Origin: Penium margaritaceum | Taxonomy: Eukaryota; Streptophyta; Zygnematophyceae; Desmidiales; Peniaceae | Assembly: GCA_023375785.1 (NCBI GenBank) | Contig: SZWC01003588.1 | Coordinates: 104,428-126,689, forward strand | Direction of reading: 5' to 3' | Length of the DNA stretch: 22,262 nucleotides | Shown: positions 8,463 to 17,750 of the stretch, in pieces | Position numbering within the stretch: position 1 is the stretch's first letter | How the letters are laid out: every line of letters begins with the position of its first letter | Notes under the pieces: model-generated | What the model was told of the DNA's origin: nothing | The model's input: the letters and a program-made list of their open reading frames with translations, nothing else | Database searches by the model: none | Made by a program: the position numbers and the translations under genes

Positions 8463-8669
8463 AGTGAGACAGTTCTCACCGAGCTGCGAAGCAGAGACGC
8501 AGCAGAGCAGCACTTGTGAGAGCCACCGCTGCAGCAGATCTACAGGGACCTATCGACGACGACAACCGATCGCTGCGACGTCGCTCATCATCACCACGTG
8601 ACACTGCATTAGCAGTAGCCGCTAGCGGCAGCAGACAATAGTTACAATAGACCGCAATCGCCAACAGAT

Positions 8670-8960
8670 GCCGACATTGGCACATGCAGCAGCAGCAGCA
8701 TTGTGCAGCAGCAGCAGCAGTAGGGCGGCAGCAGCGGCAGCTACAACGCGCAATGGCAACAACACAGTTTAGCACGCGGCGGCAGCAGCACAGCAGCAGC
8801 GGCGACAGCAGCACAGCAGCAGAGAAGCAGCAGTGGCAGCAGTAGTAGTGACAGGAGCAGTGTAGCAACAACAACCGCAGCACTGCGCGACGGCGGGAGC
8901 AGCGTGTAATAGCCGTAGTGCGCAGCAGCAGTAGTGCGCAGCAGCAGCAATAGTACGCAG
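8670..8960 (+). repeat. CAG-rich imperfect trinucleotide region in the C leader
   Basis: CAG and related triplets (CAA, GCA, TAG) dominate with frequent interruptions. Long minus-strand frames here are Leu/Ala/Cys-rich artefacts of the repeat. An A-rich stretch follows at about 9139-9200. The whole leader from the primer site to gag is about 930 bp, long for a copia element. Confidence 0.7.
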
Positions 8961-9206
8961 GTGCTGCCACGGCCACGCACGCAGCCGCCAGGCGGCCGCT
9001 CCGCTCCCAGCAGTGTGGTTGCTGCTGCAGCTGACACCGTAGTAGCAACAACAACTGAGTGGAAACTGCTGTATAGCTTCCGCATAGCTTCCATGCAGTT
9101 GTTACGGAGCGGCCGCGTGCTCGTGTAGCAACCGCGAAGGTTGACAAAAATAACAGAAAAAGAAAACAAAAAAATAAAGAAAAAACAAAAAAGGAGGGAA
9201 GGGGAG

Positions 9207-9279
9207 CTGACGTTAGCATTTTTCCTTGCTGACGTCATCAGGTCATGCTGATGTCAGCAACATCCTACTGACGTTAGCA
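9207..9279 (+). promoter_or_regulatory. Four TGACGTYA-type sites in tandem
   Basis: Near-palindromic 13-mers occur at 9207-9219 (GCTGACGTTAGCA), 9229-9241 (GCTGACGTCATCA), 9247-9259 (GCTGATGTCAGCA) and 9267-9279 (ACTGACGTTAGCA), at intervals of 22, 18 and 20 bp. TGACGTCA is the CRE-type and TGACG the as-1-type core bound by plant bZIP/TGA factors. They sit downstream of the LTR in the leader, 110 bp before gag, so they could act as an internal enhancer. Function is inferred. Confidence 0.55.
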
Positions 9280-9388
9280 CTTGCCTTAGTGGAAGTTTTG
9301 GTCGGAGGGTCAAAAGTTACCATTGTTTCAACTCCTCGAGAAACACTCACTATTGTGAAATTCAACTACGTTGACGTCTCGGCCCATC

Positions 9389-9712
9389 ATGAGCGGCGAC
9401 ATGGCTCCATCTGGCGATAAGGGGAAAAGGGTACTACATCCCTCTTCTTCCTCCTCAGGGTTCAGGAGCCCACGTTTGCAGGCTTTTGAGGACCTGCGGA
9501 GCGAGCAGGACGAGATGCATCGCATGTAGCGGGAGCAAACTGACGCCATCCGTACACTCACCGAGCTCCTTCGAGGTCATTCCACGACTCCACGACAAAC
9601 CTCTGAGGGAGCGGCCGGGGTCGCACCCTCTACATAGCAGTCAGCTCCAGCACAGGTGCCAGGAGCTAGAGCCGACTCACCACCTCTTGATCCTTGGAAT
9701 GAGGATCCAAAT
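9389..9712 (+). pseudogene. Element C gag, 5' part, cut by element B
   Basis: The ATG at 9389 (MSGDMAPSGDKGKR) opens a frame with a Ser-rich start and a coiled-coil-like stretch (RLQAFEDLRSEQDEMHRM). It contains TAG codons at 9527-9529 and 9635-9637 and ends at the element B LTR. The frame resumes at 15755-15760 if one copy of the presumed 5-bp target duplication is removed, which shows that the two pieces were one gene. The two stops are at positions where Gln would fit, but no intact relative is in the window to prove it. Confidence 0.6.
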
Positions 9713-9876
9713 TGTTGAAATAGTATGCACCTTGTCCACTGCCTAGCTGGCTAGCCACACATACAGACAAGGCATGCACTGCTCTATGGAGTACGTCCCC
9801 TTGGTCTGTTCTGAGATGGGCCAGGAATGCACTACCCATAATGGGCATGTACCCTGTGCCTCATCATAGGAACCAT

Positions 9877-9948
9877 ACCTTTCTAGCTTAGTTGAATAGG
9901 CACCGGAGTCTTAACGAAGAGGTTGTGGGTTCAAACCCCCGCAAAGGC
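9877..9948 (+). ncRNA. tRNA-like module (Lys CTT-like) in the B 5' LTR
   Basis: TAGCTTAGTTG (9884-9894) fits the A box and GTTCAAACC (9929-9937) fits the B box, 45 nt apart as in a tRNA. The anticodon position reads CTT with T33 before and AA after, resembling tRNA-Lys(CUU). Five contiguous acceptor-stem pairs (CCTTT with AAAGG) are possible, but the anticodon stem is poor. The 3' LTR copy is at 15266-15337, where the T arm (TCGCGGG/CCTGCGA) pairs fully. Element A has an analogous module. It may be an acquired tRNA or tRNA-derived SINE fragment. Confidence 0.55.
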
Positions 9949-10117
9949 CGCAATTTTCTTTGTGGCCCAAACTGGGACAGGAAGCTTCTAGGAAGCTTAC
10001 TAGAGCCTGCCTTGAGGATGAAACTTGGCGGTCTAAGGACGCGCCAAGTAGGACTGTAGGTTGAGGTTGGCTCCAGTGGAGCCACTTCAAGCATAAGCTT
10101 TAGCAAAGCTCTGCAAG

Positions 10118-10125
10118 TATAAAAG
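10118..10125 (+). promoter_or_regulatory. TATA box of element B LTR
   Basis: TATAAAAG lies 405 bp into the LTR and is unchanged in the 3' LTR (15506-15513). Transcription probably starts about 30 bp downstream, giving a U5/R portion of roughly 220 bp. Confidence 0.7.
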
Positions 10126-10369
10126 CCTATACCTTGCATGCATCCATTTACAGTTCTTGCCTTCGAGACTCCTCACAGAGTGTCCAACCAAAGGTAGACA
10201 CTAAAGACCAACATGCGGACTTCGTGAGGTTACAAACCAAATGAAGCGTAAGTGTGGATCCCTCGTTCGAGGGTGATATGTTGTCTTTGTTGCAATACCA
10301 AGAGCGGTTGGCGGCTTCCCATGTCGGGACCCGTTTTCTAGACCGTTGCTATCCGGCGCATTGAAAAAT

Positions 10370-10383
10370 GGTTATGGGCCCAC
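10370..10383 (+). promoter_or_regulatory. Element B primer-binding site, initiator tRNA-Met anticodon arm
   Basis: GGTTATGGGCCCAC starts 3 bases after the LTR and is complementary over 14 nt to the anticodon stem-loop of plant-type initiator tRNA-Met, not to its 3' end. Element A has the same site. The implied primer is a half-tRNA cleaved in the anticodon stem region. Confidence 0.82.
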
Positions 10384-10799
10384 ACTTCTGGTTCTAAGGC
10401 ACGTTTCCAATACCGACTAGTGCATGGTCTTGCAGCGCGCACATGTACAACAGGGACACGACCATCGGACGGCTCCATCTACTCCATCGGTGCCTACGGT
10501 TTATTCAGGTAGGGTCCGCGCACGTGGCGGACTAGGGGACAAGGAACAGCTCTGTCCATGTTGGACAAGACCCTCGAGCCCCAACGGGATTAAGCTCTAC
10601 CCCTTTTTTAGAAGGTGGTACGACCCCGAGTCCTTTCTCTCATGACGGCACCATCGCCTTAGGCGATCATTGGCGGGAGGGGTATGCAACGGAATCAACT
10701 ACACCTTTGACAACGGTCGCAGTCAGCAGCCTCATCAGCCTCATCGGCCTCAATGAAGCACAGTAGCAGCAAAGCAGATAAGACAAGCAACCGGAGGAA
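10384..10799 (+). other. Element B 5' leader
   Basis: Untranslated leader between primer site and gag, alignable with the leader of element A: degenerate AAGCTCT/CAGCTCTGTCC repeats, then CTCATCAGC and CTCATCGGC repeats, then a purine-rich stretch before the gag ATG. A 73-codon frame at 10424-10645 is not conserved in A and is not counted as a gene. Confidence 0.6.
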
Positions 10800-11196
10800 A
10801 TGGCGGATCCGACTCAAGCCCACCTTGAGGCGGGTATGTCCAAATTCATGTGGACAGGTTTTCCCTTGTGGAAATGGCAGTTTGAGATTGTCATGAACGT
10901 GCGTAGCTACCTCGACATCCTAAAAGGGACCGAGACAGCACCCGCCGATGCGACGGTGACGATGTATACGGCTGACCTTGCAGCATGGACGATGAAGAAC
11001 AACATGGCTCTCGCCATTCTTGTGACATCCATCAACGAGACTCAACACTCCCACATCACAGGATGCACGTTGGCTGCCAAGGCCTGCGCAAAACTCGCTC
11101 ACGTGCATCAATCAAACGCCCTAGCAAACCAACTCTTCATCTTCCAATGGTTGATGTGGATGAGGGTGAGCGAAGGAGAATCGATGCCGCATTTTT
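10800..11196 (+). pseudogene. Element B gag, N-terminal part before a frame slip
   Basis: The ATG at 10800 (MADPTQAHLE) follows a leader matching that of element A. The frame encodes the copia gag domain: FPLWKWQFEIVMNVRSYLD, an Ala/Lys-rich central part, and VSEGESMPHF. It goes out of frame at the T run 11192-11196, where alignment with A shows that one base has been lost. Downstream gag continues in the +2 frame of the next entry. A residual ORF to 11270 in the old frame has no similarity to A and is an artefact. Confidence 0.9.
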
Positions 11197-13381
11197 GCAG
11201 TCGTTTGACAACGTTCTGCAAAAGGTCCAGCAAATGGAATGGAATCTCGACTCCAACATGTGTGCCATGATCCTTCTAATGGCGCTGCAGGAAAGCTGGG
11301 GGTCCTTGATCATCGTATTTGGCGGTTGGAAGGAGGCAGATCTGACGTACGAGGCTGTCGCTGAACATGTCCGCAACGAGTCCATGCAACGCAGTGGCAC
11401 TGATGCAAACATCTCAGCCTATGCCTCTGGCTTCAATGGACAAGGTGCAAGCTCTTGCACCAGTCAAGGCAACAGCGGAAGCGGTGGCGGTGGAGGGAAA
11501 GGCAATGTTGGCGGGAAGAGTTCCAAGAAGCCCGGCAGCTGTCACAATTGTGGCAAAGCTGGGCACTGGGCTAGGGACTGTCGTAGTCCCAAGAAAGAAG
11601 GCGAGAAAAAAGGTGGAAAGGAGAAGAAGGAGCTCACCAACATGATGGCAAGGGGGCTGCCCATGAAGGGCAAAGCGATCCTTAGGCCCGGGGCATTTGC
11701 CCTTGACTCGGGCACCAACCACCACTTATCGAAAGAGAAGGGCGGATTTGTCTCCATGGCTGAATCTGTCATGCGCATCAAGTGTGCAAACTACGGCGTC
11801 ATCCAAAACATGGGCGAAGGGGACAAGGTGATCATGTTCAACGTGAATGGTGCGGAGAAGGCGGTCAACCTTCAAAAGGTGGTGTACATGCCCTCCTTTG
11901 CAGCCAACTTGCTGTCCGTGTCACAAATCACTGACAACATGAGAGTGGTGTTCACCAACAAGGAAGCGGTGGCCCTAAAAAGCGAGGACATCCAGATTTT
12001 TTACACCAAAGACAATCTCATGCTTCAAGTTCCAAGAGTCGACGGCCTCTACGTGCTTCAAACCAAAGTCACCAAGGCATCGAATGAGGGACTCGCATGT
12101 GCCACCAAGACAGTGGCACCGGAGGCAAAGGTTGCACCGCCGGCGACCGTTGCGGCCGCCACATCAACCAAGGACACTGACGCTGAGCTGTGGCACCGGC
12201 GATTTGGCCATGTGGCCAACAGCACGTTGCAAAAGATGCAGGAGGAAGAGGTAGTCCGCGGAATGGAAGGGTGCACCATGAAGCATGGCGGAGGGTGTAC
12301 ATTGTGTGAACCATGCCTCCAAGTGAAGGCAAAGAAGAAGCCGTTTGGGAGAGGAGGTCAACGAGCAGAGCATGTCTTGGAACTGATACACAGTGACGTG
12401 TGTGGACCCTTCTGCACACTGTCTAACGAAGGAAGCAAGTACTTCTTGACCTTCATTGATGACCACAGCTACAAGTTGTGGACCTACTTCCTCAAAACAA
12501 AGGGAGAGGTCAAGGAGAAGCTCCTCGAGTTTGTCGCCATGGTGGAGCGGCAGACATCCAAGAAGGTGAAGACGTTCCAAAGTGACAACGGGGGTGAGTA
12601 CGAGGCATGCAAGCCTTGGCTCAAGCATCATGGCATCCGCCACGAGCAAACTACCCCTTACAACCCACAAAGCAACGGCGTTGCCGAGAGGATGAACCAG
12701 ACCCTACTCGGCATGGTGCGAAGCATGCTCTTTGACGCCAAGCTCCCACCTTGTTTTTGGGCAAAAGCGGCAACAACGACCTGCTACCTCTTGAATATCA
12801 CACCAGCAACCGCCTTGCGGAAGCGTGGAAAGGAGCAGGACAAGCAGCTGAAGACCCCACAAGAAGCATGGTCGGGAGAGAAACCCAACGCATCTCATCT
12901 GAAGGTGTTTGGGTCAACTGCATGGGTGAAGATCCAGTCGGGAGAAGGTGGACGTAACCTCGACGCACATTCGAGGAAGTGCTTCATGGTTGGGTACGAC
13001 ACATCACACAAAGCCTATCGGCTTTGGGACCAGGCAGCAGGCAAGCTCGTGAGGAGCCGCGACGTCGTGTTTGACGAATGCACCCTTGAAAAGGGAGAGC
13101 TACTGGACCCAAACCTCGCTCCCAAAGCGGGAGAGTGGATAGTGTTGCTTGAGTCCAGAGACCAAGCACCTAACAACTGGCTCGCTTTGCCTGTAGGTGG
13201 TGGGAATGGGAGGGTAGCTGTGGAGGATGACGCAGCATCTGACATGGACGCGGATACCGAGGCGTCCGGGGCTTCCGAGTCTGACTTGGAGTCTGACGAC
13301 TCTTCTGACGACGACGACGCCGAAAATCCACCACTTGTGGAAGCACCAGCACCAAAGCAAGAAGCCACACCACTATCCTAA
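11197..13381 (+). pseudogene. Element B Gag C-terminus, protease and integrase
   Basis: After the slip the frame resumes with LQSFDNVLQKVQQMEWNLD and runs open to TAA at 13379-13381. In order: end of the gag domain; Gly-rich linker; CCHC zinc knuckle at 11540-11581; protease with intact catalytic DSG at 11705-11713; GAG-pre-integrase zinc site (WHRRFGHVANS and CTLCEPC, about 12190-12320); integrase core with Asp 12395-12397, Asp 12584-12586 and Glu 12686-12688; then an acidic Asp/Ser-rich tail. The TAA aligns with a CAA Gln codon of element A. All catalytic residues that I can check are intact. An apparent Met at 10985 is only the upstream extension of this frame. Confidence 0.92.
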
Positions 13382-14503
13382 CGCAGTTTTCGACCAAAGA
13401 GAGCACCTTTGTGGTATGAGGATGATTGGACCAGCCTGAGCTGGTCGTGCATGGCTCAGGGAGAGCCATCCACAGTGGCGAAGGTGATGAATGGCACAGA
13501 TGCGGCCAAGTGGAAGGAGGCAATGGATAGCGAGCTCACGTCTATTGACGAGAACGGCACGTGGGTGCTGGTGGATAGACCCGGCAAGGTCCACGTGGTG
13601 GGTTCCAAGTGGGTCCTCCGAGTGAAGTAGAAGCAAGACGGCAACATGGACAAGTTCAAGGCAAGGGTAGTGGCTAAGGGGCTCTCTCAATGCCCGGGTT
13701 TTGAGTACGATGAGACGTTCACGCCCATCGTGATCTTTGCCTCCATCCGCTCTCTCCTTGGAATTGCAGCCGCAAAGAACCTAGAGATACAACAGATGGA
13801 CGTCAAGACAACTTTTCTTTATGGGAAGCTTGACAAGGAAGGGCTGATGGAGGTGCCCGAAGGAGTCAAAGCTCCCAGGGGCAAGGTGTGCAAGTTGGTG
13901 AAAGCGCTCTACAGGCTGACACAGGCCCCAAGGATGTGGTACAAAGAGATGGACGGTTTCATGACCGGCCTCTCATTCGCGCATTGCCAGAATGACCCGA
14001 GCATGTACGTGTGCGATGATGGGAGAGGGTTGATGCTGGTTGCGCTGTACGTGGATGATCTGATCATCTGCTCATCTTCGGTCGAGCTGCTGGATGAGCT
14101 GAAGTCTGACCTCAGCAAAAGATTCAAGATGAAAGGCATGGGTCCTCTCGAGTACTACCTCGGGATCGCCATCCACCGCAACCGAGTAGCATGCACCATC
14201 AAACTCAACCAAACCAAATGCATTGGTGAGGTACTACATTGTTACCACATGGAAGACTGCAAACTTGTCGACACCCCAACGACGACCGATACAAAGCTGA
14301 AGGCCTCCATGTCCCCAAGCAACGAAGCAGAACAAAGGGAGATGCAAGACATCCCCTACCACTCCGCCGTGGGTAGCATCATGTATGCCATGGTAGGGAC
14401 TCGTCCGGACATCTGCTATGCTTTGGAACAAGTGAGCAGATTTGTGGCCAACCCTGGGCCACAACATTGGCTGGTAGTCAAGCGCATCTTGCGCTACTTG
14501 TAG
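13382..14503 (+). pseudogene. Element B reverse transcriptase (RVT_2)
   Basis: Same frame as the preceding segment, with a further TAG at 13628-13630 and ending at TAG 14501-14503. The copia RT is complete in outline: AAKWKEAMDSEL and GSKWVLRVK, then KARVVAKGLSQ, IQQMDVKTTFLYGKL, VCKLVKALYRLTQAPRMWY, the catalytic YVDD at 14048-14059, MKGMGPLEYYLGIAIH, and the connection to RNase H with GTRPDICYALEQVSRF. It copies the genomic RNA inside the particle. The final TAG lies in RYL-stop-KTRHMGL, a spot that is usually a polar residue in this motif. Confidence 0.92.
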
Positions 14504-15040
14504 AAGACACGACACATGGGCCTCGTCCTTGGAGGCCAAGAAGGAACAGACGCCCTTTGCCTGAAGTGCTACACCGACGCTGACTGGGGAGGAAATCTCG
14601 ATGACAGGAAATCCACCTCTCGATACGTGTGCATCTTGAATGGCGTTGCCATCTCATGGGCCAGCAGGAAGCAGGATTGTGTTTCCGTGTCCACGGCTGA
14701 GGCAGAGTATGTTGCTCTGTATGAGGTGAGCAAGGAGACTCAATGGCTGCGCAGCCTGGTTGGCGAAATGACAGTGCCACAGAAGGATGCCACGATCGTA
14801 CACGTGGACAACAAGAGTGCCATCTCGATGGTTGAAGACGAGATCATCTCCCGGCGAATGAAGCACATCGACATACATTACCACTACTCACGTGACCTGG
14901 TCATGAAAAACGTGGTGGAATTGCAGCACTGTGGAACGAAGAGCATGCTTGCTGACTACATGACCAAGCCGCTAGAGAGCGACTTGCACTATGCAGGCAT
15001 TTTTGGATTCGGCATGAGGAGTGCGGCAGACGAAGGGTGA
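14504..15040 (+). pseudogene. Element B RNase H domain, end of pol
   Basis: Continues the same frame after the TAG at 14501. The copia RNase H hallmarks are present: CYTDADWGG with the first catalytic Asp at 14576-14578, RKSTSRYVCILNG, SWASRKQDCVSVSTAEAEY, HVDNKSAISM, and the terminal KHIDIHYHYSRDLV and LADYMTKPL. The natural stop is TGA at 15038-15040, about 60 bp before the 3' LTR. It degrades the RNA strand during reverse transcription. Confidence 0.92.
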
Positions 15041-15086
15041 TCTCCAAGGCATTCATGGAGCCCAGTAAGTGATAGATGGACAGAGG

Positions 15087-15101
15087 TACAAGGGAGAGAT
15101 A
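15087..15101 (+). other. Element B polypurine tract
   Basis: ACAAGGGAGAGATA lies directly before the TGTTG of the 3' LTR, where plus-strand DNA synthesis is primed. The purine core is AAGGGAGAGA. Confidence 0.7.
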
Positions 15102-15754
15102 TGTTGAAATTGTATGCACCTTGTCCACTGCCTAGCTGGCTAGCCACACGTACAGACAAGGCATGCACTGCTCTATGGAGTACGTCCCCTTGGTCTGTTT
15201 TGAGATGGGCCAGGAATGCACTGCCCATAATGGGTATGTCCCCTGTGGCTCATCATAGGAACCATACTTTTTTGGCTTGGTTAAATAGGCACCGGAGTCT
15301 CAAACGAGAGGTCGCGGGTTCAAACCCTGCGACGGCCGCAATTTTCTTTGTGGCCCAAACTGGGACAAGAAGCTTCTAGGAAGCTTACTAGAGCCTGCCT
15401 TGAGGATGACACTTGGCGGTCTAAGAACGCGCCAAGTAGGACTCTAGGTTGAGGTTGGCTCCAGTGGAGCCACTACAAGCAGAAGCTTTAGCAAAGCTCT
15501 GCAAGTATAAAAGCATATACCTTGCATGCATCCATTTACAGTTCTTGCCTTTGAGACTCCTCACAGAGGATCCAACCAAAGGCAGACACTAAAGACCAAC
15601 ATGCCGACTTCGTGAGGCTGCAAACCAAATGAACCTAAAGTGTGGATCCCTCGTTCGAGGGTGATATGTTATCTTGGTTGCAATACCAAGAGCGGTTGGC
15701 GGCCTCCCATGCCGGGACCCGTTTTCTAGACCGTTGCTATCCGGCGCATTGACA
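15102..15754 (+). repeat. Element B 3' LTR (653 bp)
   Basis: It begins TGTTGAAATTG and ends GGCGCATTGACA. About 44 differences from the 5' LTR were counted by eye, many of them transitions. TATAAAAG is conserved at 15506-15513. Followed by CAGAC, the presumed right half of the target-site duplication. Confidence 0.92.
15266..15337 (+). ncRNA. tRNA-like module in the B 3' LTR
   Basis: Copy of the module in the 5' LTR. The B box GTTCAAACC (15318-15326) is unchanged and the T arm pairs perfectly over 7 bp. The A box (TGGCTTGGTTA, 15273-15283) has lost two consensus bases, and the anticodon loop has diverged. Spacing from base 8 to base 53 is still 45 nt. Confidence 0.45.
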
Positions 15755-17120
15755 CAGACATGCCAGGCATGGAGGGTGACTCTCCCGAGCGCGAGATTCG
15801 TGTGCTTCAGGAGCATCTCTGCCAGCTTCAGACAAACTCTCAACCCCCACACGTATCTCGCTTTCCCAAGTTTCGATCGACCTCCACCCCATCGACTTCC
15901 CTCTTCCCTGCGTCTTTCCCATCCCTCGTCCTTCCCAGCCTGTGATTGCTCTCCCTACAGAGCGGTAACCCAAGGACTTCGAGACAACGCCCCAATCGTA
16001 TTTCAGTGAGGGCGGCTTTGACTGCTAGGAGATCCTCTTCCAGGTTTGGGCAACTTCAGAGGGCGTGTGGCCCAACTACCACAGTCCATATCAGACTACG
16101 GACCGAGCGCAGGTGCTGATAGTGGCTAGGGCGATGCGCGGACTTCTCTACGCCATGCCGCGCGAGACCATCGTTGACTTCCGCTCGTTCCTTGGCGAGG
16201 CCGGCACAGGCACCAGCACTGATCCACGCGGGGGCTAGGACCTAGCATTATTCTTGCTTGCTGCAGAGATACACGCCACCTGCGCAGCACATCCGTGCCT
16301 TTCACTCCCTTTGTCAAGGGCCTGCCGAGCCTACAGTTGACTACTTGCAATGCACCATGCGCATTTACACGCGCCTCGGGACCTCAGGAGGTAGACAACT
16401 GTGGACGCTCCGCGCGATTATGCTCAGAGTTTGCCTTGAGCACACATAAATCTGCTGTGCTCGAGCCTTTTTTGGCCTCACTACAGCTTCTTCCCTAGGC
16501 GCACCAGCTCTTCCTTCAGGTGAATTCTACCCGTGAGGCAGCCGTGGCTCATCAAGAGACCTCCATTGCTGCAGTAGTCATTGCATCACCACCGACGTCC
16601 CTCCTCCAGACTCCTTCTCCATCCTCTGTCACGTCCTTCTCCTCCCTTTCCACCCCGATTACACCGACTCAGCCACGGGGTGTCGTGGCACCAGCACTGG
16701 GGAAGAAGGGGCGACGGAAACGCGCTCCGGCCAACAACAGTCGCACCACCAGCCGTCATCTGGTAGTAGCAGTGGACGTTTCGTTCACTGCTACAACTGT
16801 GGAGGTGCCCATCGCTACACCGAGTGCCAGTAGCCACTCGACTGGGCGCGGATCACTCGCGTACTTGAGGATGAACACGCACGATGGTCTATGTTGAGCA
16901 GCACATCCTCCGGGCGCGTGACGACCACGACCGTAGTAGTTCCCGCTTCAACACCGGCGACCAGCGGCGACCCGGACCCTCGTGACCGCACCGCCGACCT
17001 CCAACACCTTCTGGCGCTTCGCTTTCAGGGAGGTGCGAGAGTGTTGTCATAGTCGGGTGGTTCACAGACTGTCTGTTTGTCTGTTCTTGTGGCTCAGGAT
17101 GACTCGTGTGGGGGGGCACA
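15755..17120 (+). pseudogene. Element C gag, 3' part, with zinc knuckle
   Basis: The gag frame of C resumes after B (MPGMEGDSPEREIRVLQEHL from 15760) but then changes frame several times and carries stops, for example near 15943, 15968 and 16025. Gag-like helical sequence is visible around 16090-16200 (QVLIVARAMRGLLYAMPRE) and 16258-16440. A zinc-knuckle-like CYNCGGAHRYTEC lies at 16789-16827; it is C-x2-C-x3-H-x4-C, one residue short of the usual form. A TAG follows within a few codons. The remainder to 17120 is degenerate. Confidence 0.6.
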
Positions 17121-17252
17121 GTCGGGATGTGATGACGATGGACCTGACTGTTAGATTGGATTCATGAGTCTCACCTTTGTGCCCTTCGTTGTTCCTTCCC
17201 ATCTGCTGCCCAGCGTCCATTTGAGGCCGAGTGTTCCATTGCCCGTTGTACA

Positions 17253-17750
17253 GTGACATTCTCTAGTCGTGATTCCAGTGGCACATGGATCATCTATTCC
17301 GGTGCCACTCATCACCTGACCTGTCGTCGTAGTGATCTCGTTGTTCTCGGCCCTATAGCGTCTGTTCGCTCCGTCCGCACAGGCTCTGGTCAGTCCTTGC
17401 GAGTCCAGGGTGTTTGGGTCATATGTTTCGATGGTTCGTTTGACCCCCTGTATCTTTCCAAGGTGCAATTTGCGCCTGACCTTGAGCTCAATTTGCTTTC
17501 TGTACGTGCTTGCACACTGATGGGACTCTCTGTGGAGCACACTACAACGTTCGTGACTGTGATTGCCATTGACACTCGTAGCGTTGTTCTTCGTGCCTCT
17601 GTTTTGGATGACCTGTATTGTGTCTCTCGGACTTCTGCTCCTTGCTCCCCCTCCCCTTCCGCTCGTATTTTTATCACCGGTGTTCTATCCCGTGAGCACC
17701 AGCGATTGCTCCATCGCCGCCTGTGTCATGTAGGCTCCGGCACTGTGTGA
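17253..17750 (+). pseudogene. Element C protease and GAG-pre-integrase start
   Basis: The frame opens with SSRDSSGTWIIYSGATHHLT, the copia protease entry motif, in which the catalytic Asp of DSGA is replaced by Tyr (TAT at 17295-17297; a single G-to-T change from GAT). LYLSKVQFAPDLELNLLSV is the usual second protease motif. Near the end EHQRLLHRRLCHVG is the His part of the integrase zinc site. The frame stops at TGA (17748-17750). Without the Asp the protease must be inactive. Confidence 0.8.

Larger units (their letters stand above)
9713..10366 (+). repeat. Element B 5' LTR (654 bp)
   Basis: It begins TGTTGAAATAG and ends CCGGCGCATTGAAA; the terminal CA seen in the 3' copy has become AA. 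TATAAAAG at 10118-10125 is the likely promoter. A perfect palindrome CCCTCGTTCGAGGG follows in the transcribed part, next to GAGGGTGATAT, a motif shared with the element A LTR. A tRNA-like module is at 9877-9948. Confidence 0.92.
9713..15754 (+). mobile_element. Element B: nearly complete Ty1/copia retrotransposon nested in C
   Basis: Two LTRs (9713-10366 and 15102-15754) enclose a primer site, a 420-bp leader and a single gag-pol frame with zinc knuckle, protease, integrase, RT and RNase H, then a purine tract. About 44 differences between the LTRs (about 93% identity, by eye) indicate an old but not ancient insertion. Flanks are CAAAT and CAGAC, which would be a 5-bp target duplication with two transition changes. 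One frame slip (11192-11196) and three stops (13379, 13628, 14501) make it non-autonomous now. It shares its lineage with element A. Confidence 0.95.

Noticed and set aside
8476..9238. Two overlapping minus-strand ORFs of 247 and 165 codons
   Set aside because: They lie in the CAG-rich leader of element C, are Leu/Ala/Cys-rich, overlap in different frames and follow repeat composition only.
9877..9948. A functional tRNA-Lys gene
   Set aside because: A and B boxes and a CTT anticodon position are present, but the anticodon stem does not pair and the copy is inside an LTR; reported as tRNA-like only.
10985..13381. A 798-residue protein starting at 10985
   Set aside because: The first about 70 codons are an out-of-frame reading of gag; alignment with A shows that the true frame joins at the T run 11192-11196.
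725..14503. A genome using TAA/TAG for Gln
   Set aside because: Several stops align with Gln, but C has TAG at a conserved Trp and a TGA stop too, B has TAG opposite Arg, and the elements carry frameshifts. C-to-T decay explains the pattern more simply.
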